Both the position numbers and the translations under genes were made by a program. A model generated the notes under the pieces. The model was not told where the DNA came from, searched no databases, and saw only the letters and a program-made list of their open reading frames with translations. A DNA stretch of 64,000 nucleotides from Methyloprofundus sedimenti (lineage in GTDB: Bacteria > Pseudomonadota > Gammaproteobacteria > Methylococcales > Methylomonadaceae): assembly GCF_002072955.1 (NCBI RefSeq), contig NZ_LPUF01000001.1, positions 1,138,896 through 1,202,895 of the forward strand, written 5' to 3'. Of this stretch, positions 53,584 through 62,349 are shown piece by piece (position 1 is the stretch's first letter; each line of letters opens with the position of its first letter).

Positions 53584-55046
53584 TATTGCGTCTCCTTTAC
53601 TTCTTCCATATCAATAATCCATGTATCTTTACTGCCACCGCCTTGCGAAGAGTTTACTATTAGTGAGCCTTTCACCATAGCTACTCGAGTTAAGCCGCCA
53701 GCCGTTACAAAAGTTTCCTCACCTTGAAGGATAAAAGGACGTAGATCAACATGCCGTGGCTCAAGTACGTCTTTGCATAAGGTTGGAGAGGTGGAAATGC
53801 TTAGCGTAGGCTGAGCTATATAATTACGTGGATCTTTCTGGATTAAAACTTTAAATTCTTTAATTTCCTTGGCTGTTGCATGAGGGCCAATGATCATCCC
53901 ATAACCACCTGATTCATTCGCAGGTTTTACCACCAGTTCTTCGAGATGCTCCAATACATATTCCAGTTGTTCTGGCTCGGAACATAAATAAGTCGGTACA
54001 TTGGGTAAAATAGGTTCTTCATTCAGATAAAAACGGATCATTTCTGGCACATAGGCATAGACGACTTTGTCATCAGCTACGCCCGCTCCAGGGGCATTAG
54101 ACAATGCCACATTACCTGCTTTCCAGGCTCGCATTAAGCCTGATACTCCAAGTGTTGATTTTTTATTGAATACTTCCGGGTCAAGAAATTCATCATCAAT
54201 ACGACGGTAGATGACATCCACTTTTTTTAAGCCGTCAATGGTGCGCATATAAACATATTCATCTTCTTCTACGACCAGGTCAGAACCTTCTACCAGTTCT
54301 GCGCCCATTTGTTTGGCAAGATAGGCGTGTTCAAAATAAGCAGAATTATAGATGCCAGGTGTTAGCACCACAATCTGCGGAGATGTGCACTGTTCTGGTG
54401 CAATAGAGGATAGCATTTCATGCAATTGGGCCGGGTAATCATCAATCGGTAGAATACTGATATTTTCCAATAATTCAGGGAATATACGCTTGGTAATAAC
54501 ACGGTTTTCCAGCATATAGGACACACCGGAAGGGACGCGCAAATTATCTTCTAGCACAAACATGGTGCCGTGTTCATCACGCACCAGGTCACTGCCACAG
54601 ATGTTGGCCCAAGCATTGTGACGCGGCTTAATGCCAACACATTGGGGACGAAAGTTTTTTGAACTGTTAATGATATCACCTGGAATTTTACCTTCCTTGA
54701 TAAATAATTGTTGATCATAAACATCAGCGATAAAACAATTAAGCGCTTTTAATCGTTGTTTGAGTCCTTTTTCAATATGATGCCATTCCTTTGCTTCAAT
54801 AATACGTGGAATAATATCGAATGGCCATGCTCGATCAATATTACCCTCATCACTGTAAACAGTGAAGCTGATGCCCATTTCCAGAATCGCCAGTTCAGCG
54901 GCAACTTTGCGTTTTTCTATGCTTTCCTGAGTTAATGAATTCAAGTACTGGCATAGAATATAGCTGCTAGGCCGTGGTTGAAAACCTGAAAGCATTAATT
55001 CATCGTAAGTGATATCGGTTTGGTAATTTTCCCAGATTTTTGACAT
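53583..55046 (-). CDS. Circularly permuted ATP-grasp ligase
   Basis: A 487-residue CP_ATPgrasp protein. Conserved stretches include GISFTVYSDEGNIDRAWPFD, VPSGVSYMLENRVITKR, VVLTPGIYNSAYFEHAYLAKQ, VYRRIDDEFLDPE and a C-terminal TFVTAGGLTRVAMVKGS. These are also seen in the first half of the 870-residue fusion. It should use ATP to join a carboxylate to an amine, in a peptide-forming pathway with transglutaminase and Anbu. It heads the minus-strand unit ATP-grasp then alpha-E. Confidence 0.92.
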   Translation of the reverse strand: MSKIWENYQTDITYDELMLSGFQPRPSSYILCQYLNSLTQESIEKRKVAAELAILEMGISFTVYSDEGNIDRAWPFDIIPRIIEAKEWHHIEKGLKQRLKALNCFIADVYDQQLFIKEGKIPGDIINSSKNFRPQCVGIKPRHNAWANICGSDLVRDEHGTMFVLEDNLRVPSGVSYMLENRVITKRIFPELLENISILPIDDYPAQLHEMLSSIAPEQCTSPQIVVLTPGIYNSAYFEHAYLAKQMGAELVEGSDLVVEEDEYVYMRTIDGLKKVDVIYRRIDDEFLDPEVFNKKSTLGVSGLMRAWKAGNVALSNAPGAGVADDKVVYAYVPEMIRFYLNEEPILPNVPTYLCSEPEQLEYVLEHLEELVVKPANESGGYGMIIGPHATAKEIKEFKVLIQKDPRNYIAQPTLSISTSPTLCKDVLEPRHVDLRPFILQGEETFVTAGGLTRVAMVKGSLIVNSSQGGGSKDTWIIDMEEVKETQ

Positions 55047-55657
55047 CTTGCTATTATCCTAGGGGTGAGTTCAATATTTTATAATATATAGTAAAAGCAT
55101 TAAATATGCCAAGCATTTACATTGCTTGAAGGCATTGATTTTCCTAATGCATCTGGAGTCAAAAAGAGCACTGTCGCACCAAAAAGGAGCGTGACAATAT
55201 ATTAAGGAGTGTCTACATATATTAATCATGATATTTCTACGCGAGAACTAGTAGATTGAACAGTTACAACATAATTATAGATGTATAAATTGAATTATGT
55301 TGAGAGAGTTTCGTTATATTGCTAAATGAATATTTCACTCTAAAATATAAGCTGAGTGGTAAGTGAGTTAAAGGTTGTTATGGCGCAGAGTTGCTTTCAG
55401 TGACTCGATGTCATAGTAGGTCGGTTCGTGGAGTGATGTTGGCGGTGACGATTACAATTTATAATCCGCTCTCGGGGCAGATGCAAAAAATACGTGCTTT
55501 ATGATCTGGGAAGCAAATCTTTAACCTGCAAATTACGACAGTGGACTAAAAATTCACTTCCCATTGTATTGTATCGATGTTATTTGATGTGCATTTCAAA
55601 CTCAGGTAGATAGGTAAGCCAGTGATCTGTTAATTGAACAAACTTGTTGCATAAAAT
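55047..55657. other. 611-bp gap without a recognised gene
   Basis: AT-rich sequence upstream of the minus-strand ATP-grasp gene, so it should contain that promoter. No open frame, repeat or clear hairpin was found. Confidence 0.4.
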
Positions 55658-56515
55658 TTATAACCTGGATAACAGTTCTGCTTTTTTCGCGCTGTATTCA
55701 TTATCCGTTAATACTCCTTTTTGTTTCAGATTGGCCAGTTTTTCAAGTGCAGCAAAAATATCCGCTTCCTGGTTTATGTTCTGTGTATTTACTGGATTAG
55801 GTTGCACTAAATCTGGCTCGGGTTGCGTGGTAGTATGCTTTTGCACAGGCTCATTATCAATAGAAATAACAGGTAAGGTACTGACATCGACCAAGCCATA
55901 TTGACTGGTGAAAGTAATAGATCCTCCTACTGACTGTTGCTGAGAAAAGCCTCCAATTTGATGGTCTAAGGTATCATAAAGTGTGACATGCCCATTCGCT
56001 TCGATAGCAAGGCGATGTATGGTTGCAAAGTAAGCATAGCGTACGTTATTTTGCGCTCCGGTACTGTTAGGGAATTGCAAGCCTGCAGGCCACCAGTTAC
56101 CAGAGCTACCTGCTGGCGGGGGGACAAATAAACTGACCGCTCCAACTGGGCCAGAACCATTTTGTTGCTGCTGATTACCGTCATTGTTGTTATTTTGTTG
56201 TTGATTGCCCTGGCTTTGTGACTGAAAACTGCCGGTTTGAATAAGGCCGGGCTGATTGGCAATAAGATCAGCCAGTTCCTGACACAGTCCGCCTACACTG
56301 TTTTTTAAAGAGTTGTTGAACATGTCTCCGAGCATAATCATCCCGCCGCGCATCCATTGCCCGGAGCCGCCGAATTCTGGATGGTTAAACTGAGCCATAG
56401 AGCCGTTGCCGTTGATGACAGATTGCAACATGCTGAATACGGCATCAGGGCTAAAATTATAGCGTTGAGCGATACCGTTAATGATTTGTTGACCTTCAGG
56501 AGTAAGCTGATTCAT
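55658..56515 (-). CDS. SHOCT-domain protein
   Basis: A 285-residue protein. An N-terminal helical region (about 1-90, ending in a Gly/Met-rich MRGGMIMLGDMFNN) is followed by a low-complexity Gln/Asn linker (about 98-125) and a middle beta-rich domain with VRYAYFATIHRLAIE and HVTLYDTLDHQIGG. The C-terminal SHOCT (about 250-285) reads LEKLANLKQKGVLTDNEYSAKK. SHOCT is a short oligomerisation or membrane-recruitment motif. No signal peptide. The function is unknown. Confidence 0.72.
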   Translation of the reverse strand: MNQLTPEGQQIINGIAQRYNFSPDAVFSMLQSVINGNGSMAQFNHPEFGGSGQWMRGGMIMLGDMFNNSLKNSVGGLCQELADLIANQPGLIQTGSFQSQSQGNQQQNNNNDGNQQQQNGSGPVGAVSLFVPPPAGSSGNWWPAGLQFPNSTGAQNNVRYAYFATIHRLAIEANGHVTLYDTLDHQIGGFSQQQSVGGSITFTSQYGLVDVSTLPVISIDNEPVQKHTTTQPEPDLVQPNPVNTQNINQEADIFAALEKLANLKQKGVLTDNEYSAKKAELLSRL

Positions 56516-56887
56516 AAGAAAAGTCCGTTAAATTATACATGGTTGAAAGGTAAAGAAAAGATCAGGAGATGTTGGCGCAGCAGCTTCTCGCGTAATAGGG
56601 ATTTATATTCAGACTCCCAGATACTGCATAGCACTGTTGCCTTTTTTTCAGTGATTTACCCTTGTCAGGCAATCGAATGAAGGGGGAAGCCCCGTGATTC
56701 ACTAAGCAATCGATACAGTCTCTAATATTGCAGAGTCTAACACGCAAATTATAACAATACACTAGGCTATTTTCGATTTTATTCAAATTGCAGTATTTTA
56801 TATGCTGAGGGCTAAAAAAAAGTGTCCCGGATTAATAATATTAAGTCGAGGAGTTGCCTTTTGAGCTACAAGGTACTCTTTTAATTA
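56516..56887. other. Upstream region of the SHOCT gene, ending in the IS1595 target
   Basis: No gene with coding character is seen. The last 8 bases (56880-56887, TTTAATTA) are the left copy of the IS1595 duplication. Confidence 0.4.
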
Positions 56888-57943
56888 GGCTATGTCACCG
56901 TTAAGTATTGAAAATCACCCAGAGCAGAATGTAACAATTGCTCAGGGGTTAGATTGTGGTTCCGATCCATAATTCTGCACCAAGCCAAATAATTAGGTAA
57001 ATACTTGGTGGCTACACCATGAAAGCGGTCTAGCCATGATTTAAAACGGTGGTGGTATGCATTGACATTTTGTATATGATAGGCCCCTTTAGTCACCCGC
57101 TGCCCTTGACTCATGTTAACGATTTCATGAGATACTTTTTCAGCTTTACAAAATGCACCATAAGTTGGATTGCCATCACTCACAAGGAGGGCATCCTGGT
57201 CTAGTATTGGCTTTAAATGCGTATCAAGAACAATTTTGCTTATTGGGCCATTACCTGTCACAAAATCTACGGTTTGTTTTGAGCGATCACGAGCAATTAA
57301 AATGCAAATTTGCTCATCAGAAATCCCTCGCTTAGTCGCACAGCCCCCTCGTTTCCTTGGTTGACGATTGAGATGGCGTTCTCCTTTATGTGACTCAAGT
57401 AAGTAGGTTTCATCAGCTTCTGTAATGCCATGAAGAGCACTGGGACGATCCTGCTGAATCCAGCTTAAAAAACGGTGCCGCCATCGAAAGGTTGTATTTC
57501 GATGCACATTAATTTCTTTAGCTGCCTGCCGGACAGTCAATGATTCTGCGATAGCTCCTAAGTAATCAAGCCACTTTGACTTGAGGCGTAGATGAGCAAG
57601 AGGCGTTCCTGTCAAAGCATTAAATGTCTTTTTGCAGGCTTTACAGCGGTAGCGCTGAAGGCCATCTTTTATTCCATGCCTGTGGCTTTCGGTATGGGAG
57701 CAATGAGGGCATTTACCTTTGCTATCAAATATTGTTTCAATTAAATCAAAAACCTTAGGTTCGTCCTCTAGTTGATCCAGTGCTTTCGTTAGAACAGTGC
57801 GTTGATGGTGGTCAAGTTGATTTATTTCGGAAATGAACTCTAAAAACTCTGGGGCTTTCATAACTATCTCCTTAATTTACATGGGCTTTATTTACTTATA
57901 CGCTCTTGTTATATGAAATTCCATACTTTACGGTGACATAGCC
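56888..57943 (-). mobile_element. IS1595-family insertion sequence (1056 bp)
   Basis: Terminal inverted repeats GGCTATGTCACCGTTAAGTAT on the left and the matching ATACTTTACGGTGACATAGCC on the right. Both are flanked by an exact 8-bp duplication TTTAATTA (56880-56887 and 57944-57951). Ends, size and duplication fit IS1595. It carries one transposase gene and sits 91 bp before the desaturase start. Confidence 0.93.
56890..57861 (-). CDS. IS1595-family transposase (ISXO2-like)
   Basis: A 323-residue transposase. The N-terminal zinc ribbon has CPHCSH (about 52-57) and CKACKKTF, and is followed by a helix-turn-helix (VRQAAKEINVHRNTTFRWR). The ISXO2-type DDE/DDxN core starts GITEADETYLLESHKGERH, with the next acidic residues in LLVSDGNPTYG and the final N-rich stretch NVNAYHHRFKSWLDRF. 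The gene looks intact. Confidence 0.93.
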   Translation of the reverse strand: MKAPEFLEFISEINQLDHHQRTVLTKALDQLEDEPKVFDLIETIFDSKGKCPHCSHTESHRHGIKDGLQRYRCKACKKTFNALTGTPLAHLRLKSKWLDYLGAIAESLTVRQAAKEINVHRNTTFRWRHRFLSWIQQDRPSALHGITEADETYLLESHKGERHLNRQPRKRGGCATKRGISDEQICILIARDRSKQTVDFVTGNGPISKIVLDTHLKPILDQDALLVSDGNPTYGAFCKAEKVSHEIVNMSQGQRVTKGAYHIQNVNAYHHRFKSWLDRFHGVATKYLPNYLAWCRIMDRNHNLTPEQLLHSALGDFQYLTVT

Positions 57944-58034
57944 TTTAATTATGATATTTTTCCGCCATAAATGAGAGGTCTCGTAACGCAAGAGAATGAT
58001 ATACTATGCATTTTTTTAATAAGGAAACCGCTTT

Positions 58035-59183
58035 GTGACTCAACATATTTACCATGCAATTGACAGAGATCAGTTTGCACAAGACATGGATAATATCCGC
58101 AAGGAAGTATTAAGTGATCTGAATATGGATGATTTTCGGCATTTAAAAAAGATTGAACGCTGGGGGCGCATTTGTTCAGTTATAGGTTATGGGACTGCCT
58201 GGATTATCCCAAATCCAGTTTCTGCTTTTTTTATTAGTCAGGGCAATGTCACCCGCTGGACGACAATTGCGCACCATATTACCCATCGTGCCTATGACAA
58301 AATAGAGGGTATCCCAAAGCGTTATACGAGTAAAGGCTTTGCTAAAGGAAATCGGCGATTTATTGACTGGTTAGAATGGATGATACCTGAAGCCTGGGAT
58401 AAAGAACATAATGATTTGCATCATTATAATCTGGGTGAGAAAGCTGACCCCGATCAGGTAGAGTTCAATACTGAAACCTTTAGAAATATCAATATGCCGC
58501 AGTGGGCCAGGTATATTTTTCTAGGTGTGATGGCGAGTACCTGGAAGTTTGTTTACTATGCGCCATCTACCTTGGTTGAATTGCAGCGTTCAGAAGACAA
58601 AAAGGCCGGCTTAGCCCCCGTTACCTATTCACGAGCTGATACCTGGAATCCTCTGAAACCGGTTGGCCGTAAATTATGGACGCATTGCCTGGTACCTTAT
58701 ATATCAATTAGATTTGCGCTGATTCCATTGTTGTTTATTCCTGTGGGCATTTTAACCATGTTGGGGGGAATGGTTGCTGCAACGAATGTATTAATTAATT
58801 CTTTGCTAGCTGAAGTGATGACAAATTTGCATACTTTTTTGGTGATTGGCACCAATCATGTGGGCGATGATCTTTATGTGTTTGAGGAAAAGGCGACCAA
58901 TAAAGGAGAGTTTTACCTTAGGCAGATATTTGGTTCGACTAATTTTCAGACAGGTGCTGATTTAGTTGATTTCCTTCACGGTTGGCTGAACTATCAAATT
59001 GAGCATCATATATGGCCAGATATGCCCTTAAGTCGATATCATATTGCGCAGCCTAAAGTAAAAGCGTTATGTGAAAAGTATGGGGTTCCTTATACGCAGG
59101 AATCAGTTTTCAAACGCTTAAGGAAAACGATGGATGTGATGACCGGGAAAACGAGTATGATGAGACCCTTACCAGCTGTTTAA
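58035..59183 (+). CDS. Membrane fatty acid desaturase
   Basis: A 382-residue di-iron desaturase or hydroxylase. Histidine boxes are visible: HHITHR (near 85), HNDLHHY (near 132) and the C-terminal QIEHHIWPDMPL (near 324). Two pairs of hydrophobic spans (about 45-65 and 222-262) flank them. The GTG at 58035 follows AAGGAAAC, an acceptable ribosome site. An IS1595 copy ends 91 bp upstream, so the native promoter may have been moved or replaced. The substrate is unknown. It converges with suhB. Confidence 0.85.
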   Translation: MTQHIYHAIDRDQFAQDMDNIRKEVLSDLNMDDFRHLKKIERWGRICSVIGYGTAWIIPNPVSAFFISQGNVTRWTTIAHHITHRAYDKIEGIPKRYTSKGFAKGNRRFIDWLEWMIPEAWDKEHNDLHHYNLGEKADPDQVEFNTETFRNINMPQWARYIFLGVMASTWKFVYYAPSTLVELQRSEDKKAGLAPVTYSRADTWNPLKPVGRKLWTHCLVPYISIRFALIPLLFIPVGILTMLGGMVAATNVLINSLLAEVMTNLHTFLVIGTNHVGDDLYVFEEKATNKGEFYLRQIFGSTNFQTGADLVDFLHGWLNYQIEHHIWPDMPLSRYHIAQPKVKALCEKYGVPYTQESVFKRLRKTMDVMTGKTSMMRPLPAV

Positions 59184-59216
59184 GTGCTATCTTTTTGCAT
59201 AACTGAATGTTTGAGG

Positions 59217-59238
59217 AGTAGGCTATAAAGCCTACTTC
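59217..59238. terminator. Bidirectional hairpin between desaturase and suhB
   Basis: AGTAGGC-TATAAA-GCCTACT (59217-59236, with a flanking T run on the plus side). It lies between convergent genes and is a plausible intrinsic terminator for the desaturase transcript. Confidence 0.55.
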
Positions 59239-59290
59239 GTTTATTGTTTAAGTGTAATAAATAGTTTGTAGCGCTATTTACTTTAGCTGC

Positions 59291-60091
59291 TTATTGCAAA
59301 TTATCCGTTACATGCGGATTAATCAGCTGATACATCAATTGATGCATTTTTGGGTTACCAGCAATAATATTTCCTGATTCCAGATATTGGTCGTTAAAAG
59401 AGAGGTCGGTGACTACTCCGCCAGCTTCTTGTACAATAATAATTCCCGCAGCAATATCCCAGGACTTTAAATCCACTTCCCAAAAGCCGTCTAAACGCCC
59501 CATGGCTAAAAAAGCCAGATCGATTGCGGCTGAGCCCGTGCGACGTATTCCAGAAGTATTCACGCAAACTGCTTTAAACATATTCAGATAAGCATCCAGA
59601 TATTGTTGCTGTTGTGCCTTAAAAGGAAATCCGGTACCGATTAATGCACCAGCCAGACTGGCTTGTTTAGTTACGCGAATACGTCGATTATTTAGCATAG
59701 CGCCTTCGCCTCGCGCAGCGGTGAATAGTTCATTAGTTAACGGCAAGTAAATAACCCCTACTTCAAGCCGGTTTTTGTGTTTTAGCGCGATAGAAACAGC
59801 ATAATGGGGGAAGCCGTGTAAAAAATTAGTCGTGCCATCCAGCGGGTCAATAATCCAGGTATATTCATTGCCTTCATGTCGCCCGCTTTCCTCAGCAAGA
59901 ATAGCGTGATCGGGGAAGGCTGTCCTGATGTTTTTAATAATTTCATGTTCTGCCTGACGATCAATTTCAGTCACGAAATCATGTTGCTCTTTATTATCAA
60001 TTTGAATGTGGCTGACATGTTCTGAAGCACGAAGAATGATGTCGCCCGCGTTTCTCGCAGCGCGGATAGCGATAGTGAGCATTGGATGCAT
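59291..60091 (-). CDS. suhB: Inositol-1-monophosphatase family protein SuhB
   Basis: A 266-residue lithium-sensitive phosphatase. It has the metal motif EESG (about 67-70), WIIDPLDGTTNFLHGFP (about 82-98) and the C-terminal WDIAAGIIIVQEAGG (near 212-226). E. coli SuhB is 267 residues and also works in rRNA antitermination complexes. The minus-strand ATG at 60091 starts in the typical MHPMLTIAIRAARNAG. It is divergent from trmJ. Confidence 0.93.
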   Translation of the reverse strand: MHPMLTIAIRAARNAGDIILRASEHVSHIQIDNKEQHDFVTEIDRQAEHEIIKNIRTAFPDHAILAEESGRHEGNEYTWIIDPLDGTTNFLHGFPHYAVSIALKHKNRLEVGVIYLPLTNELFTAARGEGAMLNNRRIRVTKQASLAGALIGTGFPFKAQQQQYLDAYLNMFKAVCVNTSGIRRTGSAAIDLAFLAMGRLDGFWEVDLKSWDIAAGIIIVQEAGGVVTDLSFNDQYLESGNIIAGNPKMHQLMYQLINPHVTDNLQ

Positions 60092-60178
60092 AGCTTAAGT
60101 TTTAATGAGCGGTTATAAATTATCATAGAATAGCAAAAATTTTGCTATAGTGGAGGTTTTTATTGATAAGGTCGAACA

Positions 60179-60907
60179 TTGCTTTCAAATATCAGGATTG
60201 TATTGGTTGAAACAAGCCACCCGGGGAATATCGGGGCAGTTGCCAGAGCCATGAAAAATATGTGCATGAGTGAGTTATATCTGGTTGCACCCAAAATATT
60301 TCCCAGTGCTGACGCGACATCCAGAGCATCGGGTGCAGATGATATTTTGGCTTCTGCAGTACGCTGTGATTCTTTACAAGAAGCAATTGCTGATTGTCAG
60401 CTTGTAATAGGTGCAAGTGCCAGGTCGCGAACTATTGCAGTTCCTGAAGAGTCGCCTAGAGCCTGCGCGGAAAGATTAGCCATCGAAGCACAGAATAAGA
60501 AAGTTGCAATTCTGTTTGGGCGTGAGAATTCTGGCTTGAAAAATCATGAGCTGGACTTGTGCCAGACCTTATTGACCATACCCAGTAATGCGGACTATAG
60601 CTCGCTAAATATAGCAGCTGCAGTGCAAGTGGTTTGTTATGAATTGTTAGTTGCTTCAAGTCAGGCGGCTGTTGAACCAGAGCTCAGAGACGTATCATTA
60701 GCAAGTTCAGCGCAAATGGAATCATTCTATGAGCATTTGTATCAGGCCTTGAATGAAATTGGTTTTATAAATCCCGACAAATCCACTTCAATTATGCGTC
60801 GTTTGCGACGCGTGTATCATCGGGCTGCTTTAGATACTAAGGAGCTGGATATTTTGCGTGGCATTCTAAAAAAGTCAACGGCAATATTGCATAAAAAATA
60901 TGATTAA
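60179..60907 (+). CDS. trmJ: tRNA (cytidine/uridine-2'-O-)-methyltransferase TrmJ
   Basis: A 242-residue SPOUT-class enzyme. The N-terminal domain starts [25 protein letters not shown], then [14 protein letters not shown] and [24 protein letters not shown], the trefoil-knot AdoMet site. The short C-terminal helical part is typical of TrmJ. It 2'-O-methylates position 32 of tRNAs. The TTG at 60179 is required because the family begins a few residues before IRIVLV. It overlaps cysE by 8 bp, matching the usual suhB / trmJ-cysE-iscR neighbourhood in gammaproteobacteria. Confidence 0.93.
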   Translation: MLSNIRIVLVETSHPGNIGAVARAMKNMCMSELYLVAPKIFPSADATSRASGADDILASAVRCDSLQEAIADCQLVIGASARSRTIAVPEESPRACAERLAIEAQNKKVAILFGRENSGLKNHELDLCQTLLTIPSNADYSSLNIAAAVQVVCYELLVASSQAAVEPELRDVSLASSAQMESFYEHLYQALNEIGFINPDKSTSIMRRLRRVYHRAALDTKELDILRGILKKSTAILHKKYD

Positions 60908-61643
60908 TTTAATAAAAGAAGATATTGCCTGTGTGTTTGAGCGAGATCCTGCTGCACAAACAATATGGGAAGTAATTTTTGTCTATCCGGGTTTTCATGC
61001 CGTATTGATGCACCGTGTCTGTCACCGATTGTGGATCAGTGATTTTAAGTTTACTGCTAATTTTATTGCGCATATCAGTCGCTGGTTAACGGGTATAGAA
61101 ATTCATCCGGGAGCGGTGGTTGGGCGGCGGTTTTTTATCGATCATGGCATGGGGGTCGTAATAGGTGAGACAACTATTATTGGTGATGATTGCACCTTAT
61201 ATCATGGTGTTACTCTGGGTGGAACCAGCTGGGATAAAGGTAAAAGACACCCGACTTTAAAAAATGGCGTGGTTGTTGGTGCAGGTGCGAAAATATTAGG
61301 ACCCATTGAAATTGGTGAGAATGCACGAGTAGGTTCGAATTCGGTTGTCATAAAATCTGTTCCTGATGGGGCGACAGTAGTAGGTATTCCGGGTCGAATT
61401 GTTGGCGCACAAGACGCGCAAAATGCTGAACGTAAAAAAATTGCCAATAAGATGGGGTTTGATGCCTATGGAACGACAGCAGATTCTCCCGATCCGGTGG
61501 CGTATGCGATTAATCATATGTTGGATCATATACAGCTTATGGATAAGCAGATGCAAGAAATGCAGCAGGCAATGAATGCCGCAGGAATCAAGTGTAAGCA
61601 TAAAGAAATTCCTGATTTGCAAGATTGCGAGCTGGATAAGTAG
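60900..61643 (+). CDS. cysE: Serine O-acetyltransferase CysE
   Basis: A 247-residue CysE. A short N-terminal helical part is followed by a left-handed beta-helix of hexapeptide repeats ([28 protein letters not shown]... [10 protein letters not shown]...[14 protein letters not shown]). The catalytic Asp-His pair is in [11 protein letters not shown]. It acetylates serine to O-acetylserine, the precursor for cysteine. The tail after residue 200 is polar. It is co-transcribed with trmJ and lies just before the isc genes, so cysteine supply and Fe-S assembly are grouped. Confidence 0.95.
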   Translation: MINLIKEDIACVFERDPAAQTIWEVIFVYPGFHAVLMHRVCHRLWISDFKFTANFIAHISRWLTGIEIHPGAVVGRRFFIDHGMGVVIGETTIIGDDCTLYHGVTLGGTSWDKGKRHPTLKNGVVVGAGAKILGPIEIGENARVGSNSVVIKSVPDGATVVGIPGRIVGAQDAQNAERKKIANKMGFDAYGTTADSPDPVAYAINHMLDHIQLMDKQMQEMQQAMNAAGIKCKHKEIPDLQDCELDK

Positions 61644-61689
61644 CTGCGGAGAGCATAAGTTTCCTGTTCTTTGGGTAAGGTCAAGTTCC

Positions 61690-61714
61690 ACCTGGTACTC
61701 TAGAAATACCAGGT
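61690..61714 (+). terminator. Hairpin after cysE
   Basis: ACCTGGTA (61690-61697) and TACCAGGT (61707-61714) form a perfect 8-bp stem. No T run follows, so its terminator role is tentative. It separates trmJ-cysE from iscR. Confidence 0.45.
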
Positions 61715-61771
61715 ACGATGATTTCAGGAGTAAGAATTAAGTTAAATTGACAGCTATCCTGTTTGATTATA

Positions 61772-61808
61772 ATAGTTGACTATTTTACTGGGTTTATATT
61801 ATTATAAT
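61772..61808 (+). promoter_or_regulatory. iscR promoter with IscR-like (type 1) site
   Basis: ATAGTTGACTATTTTACTGG (61772-61791) has one perfect half of the E. coli type 1 IscR motif (ATAG.TGACTA...) overlapping a -35 TTGACT at 61776. The other half is less well kept. A run of TATTAT/TATAAT at 61797-61808 can serve as -10. It fits autorepression of iscR by holo-IscR. The ATG at 61838 follows after TATAGGAAAT. Confidence 0.6.
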
Positions 61809-61837
61809 AATTAACTTAACTTTTTATAGGAAATACT

Positions 61838-62328
61838 GTGCGATTAACTACTAAAGGAAGGTATGCAGTAACTGCAATGTTGGACTTGGCATTTCATAGT
61901 CGAGTAAAGCCGGTTACATTAACCGAAATTGCAACTCGCCAAACTATTTCACTCTCTTATCTTGAACAACTATTTTCACGTTTGCGTCGTGCAGATATGG
62001 TTGTTGGCGTAAGAGGCCCGGGGGCGGATATAGATTGAGTCGCGGCCCTGAAGAAATCAGTATTACCGAGATTATTCTGGCAGTAGATGAGCAGGTCGAT
62101 TTGACTAATTGCGAAAGTAAGGCAAACTGTCAGAATGACCAGCCCTGTTTAACTCATGATTTATGGATGGGACTTAGCCATACTGTGCGTAGCTATTTGG
62201 ATGCTATCACTGTGGCGCAATTATTAGATCAGGCTGATGTTCAGGCTATTGCTCAGCGCCAAGATACAGATGTTCAGCAAATTATAAAGTTCAGAGATGC
62301 TGAGACTATCGGTATGGCGCTTAAATAA
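61838..62328 (+). pseudogene. iscR: IscR, Rrf2-type Fe-S cluster regulator, frame broken by one base
   Basis: Two overlapping frames make up one IscR. The first (61838-62038) gives [20 protein letters not shown] to VRGPGADID. The second (to 62328) gives SRGPEEISITEIILAVDEQ on. IscR normally reads [13 protein letters not shown] here; adding one G to the G5 run near 62020 restores [15 protein letters not shown] exactly. The winged helix (1-65) and the three cluster Cys in NCESKANCQNDQPC with the nearby His are all kept. Full length would be about 163 residues. It is the repressor and activator of Fe-S genes. The shift is either a real mutation or a homopolymer read error. Confidence 0.85.
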
Positions 62329-62349
62329 ACGCGGTTTAGTGCTAACATT

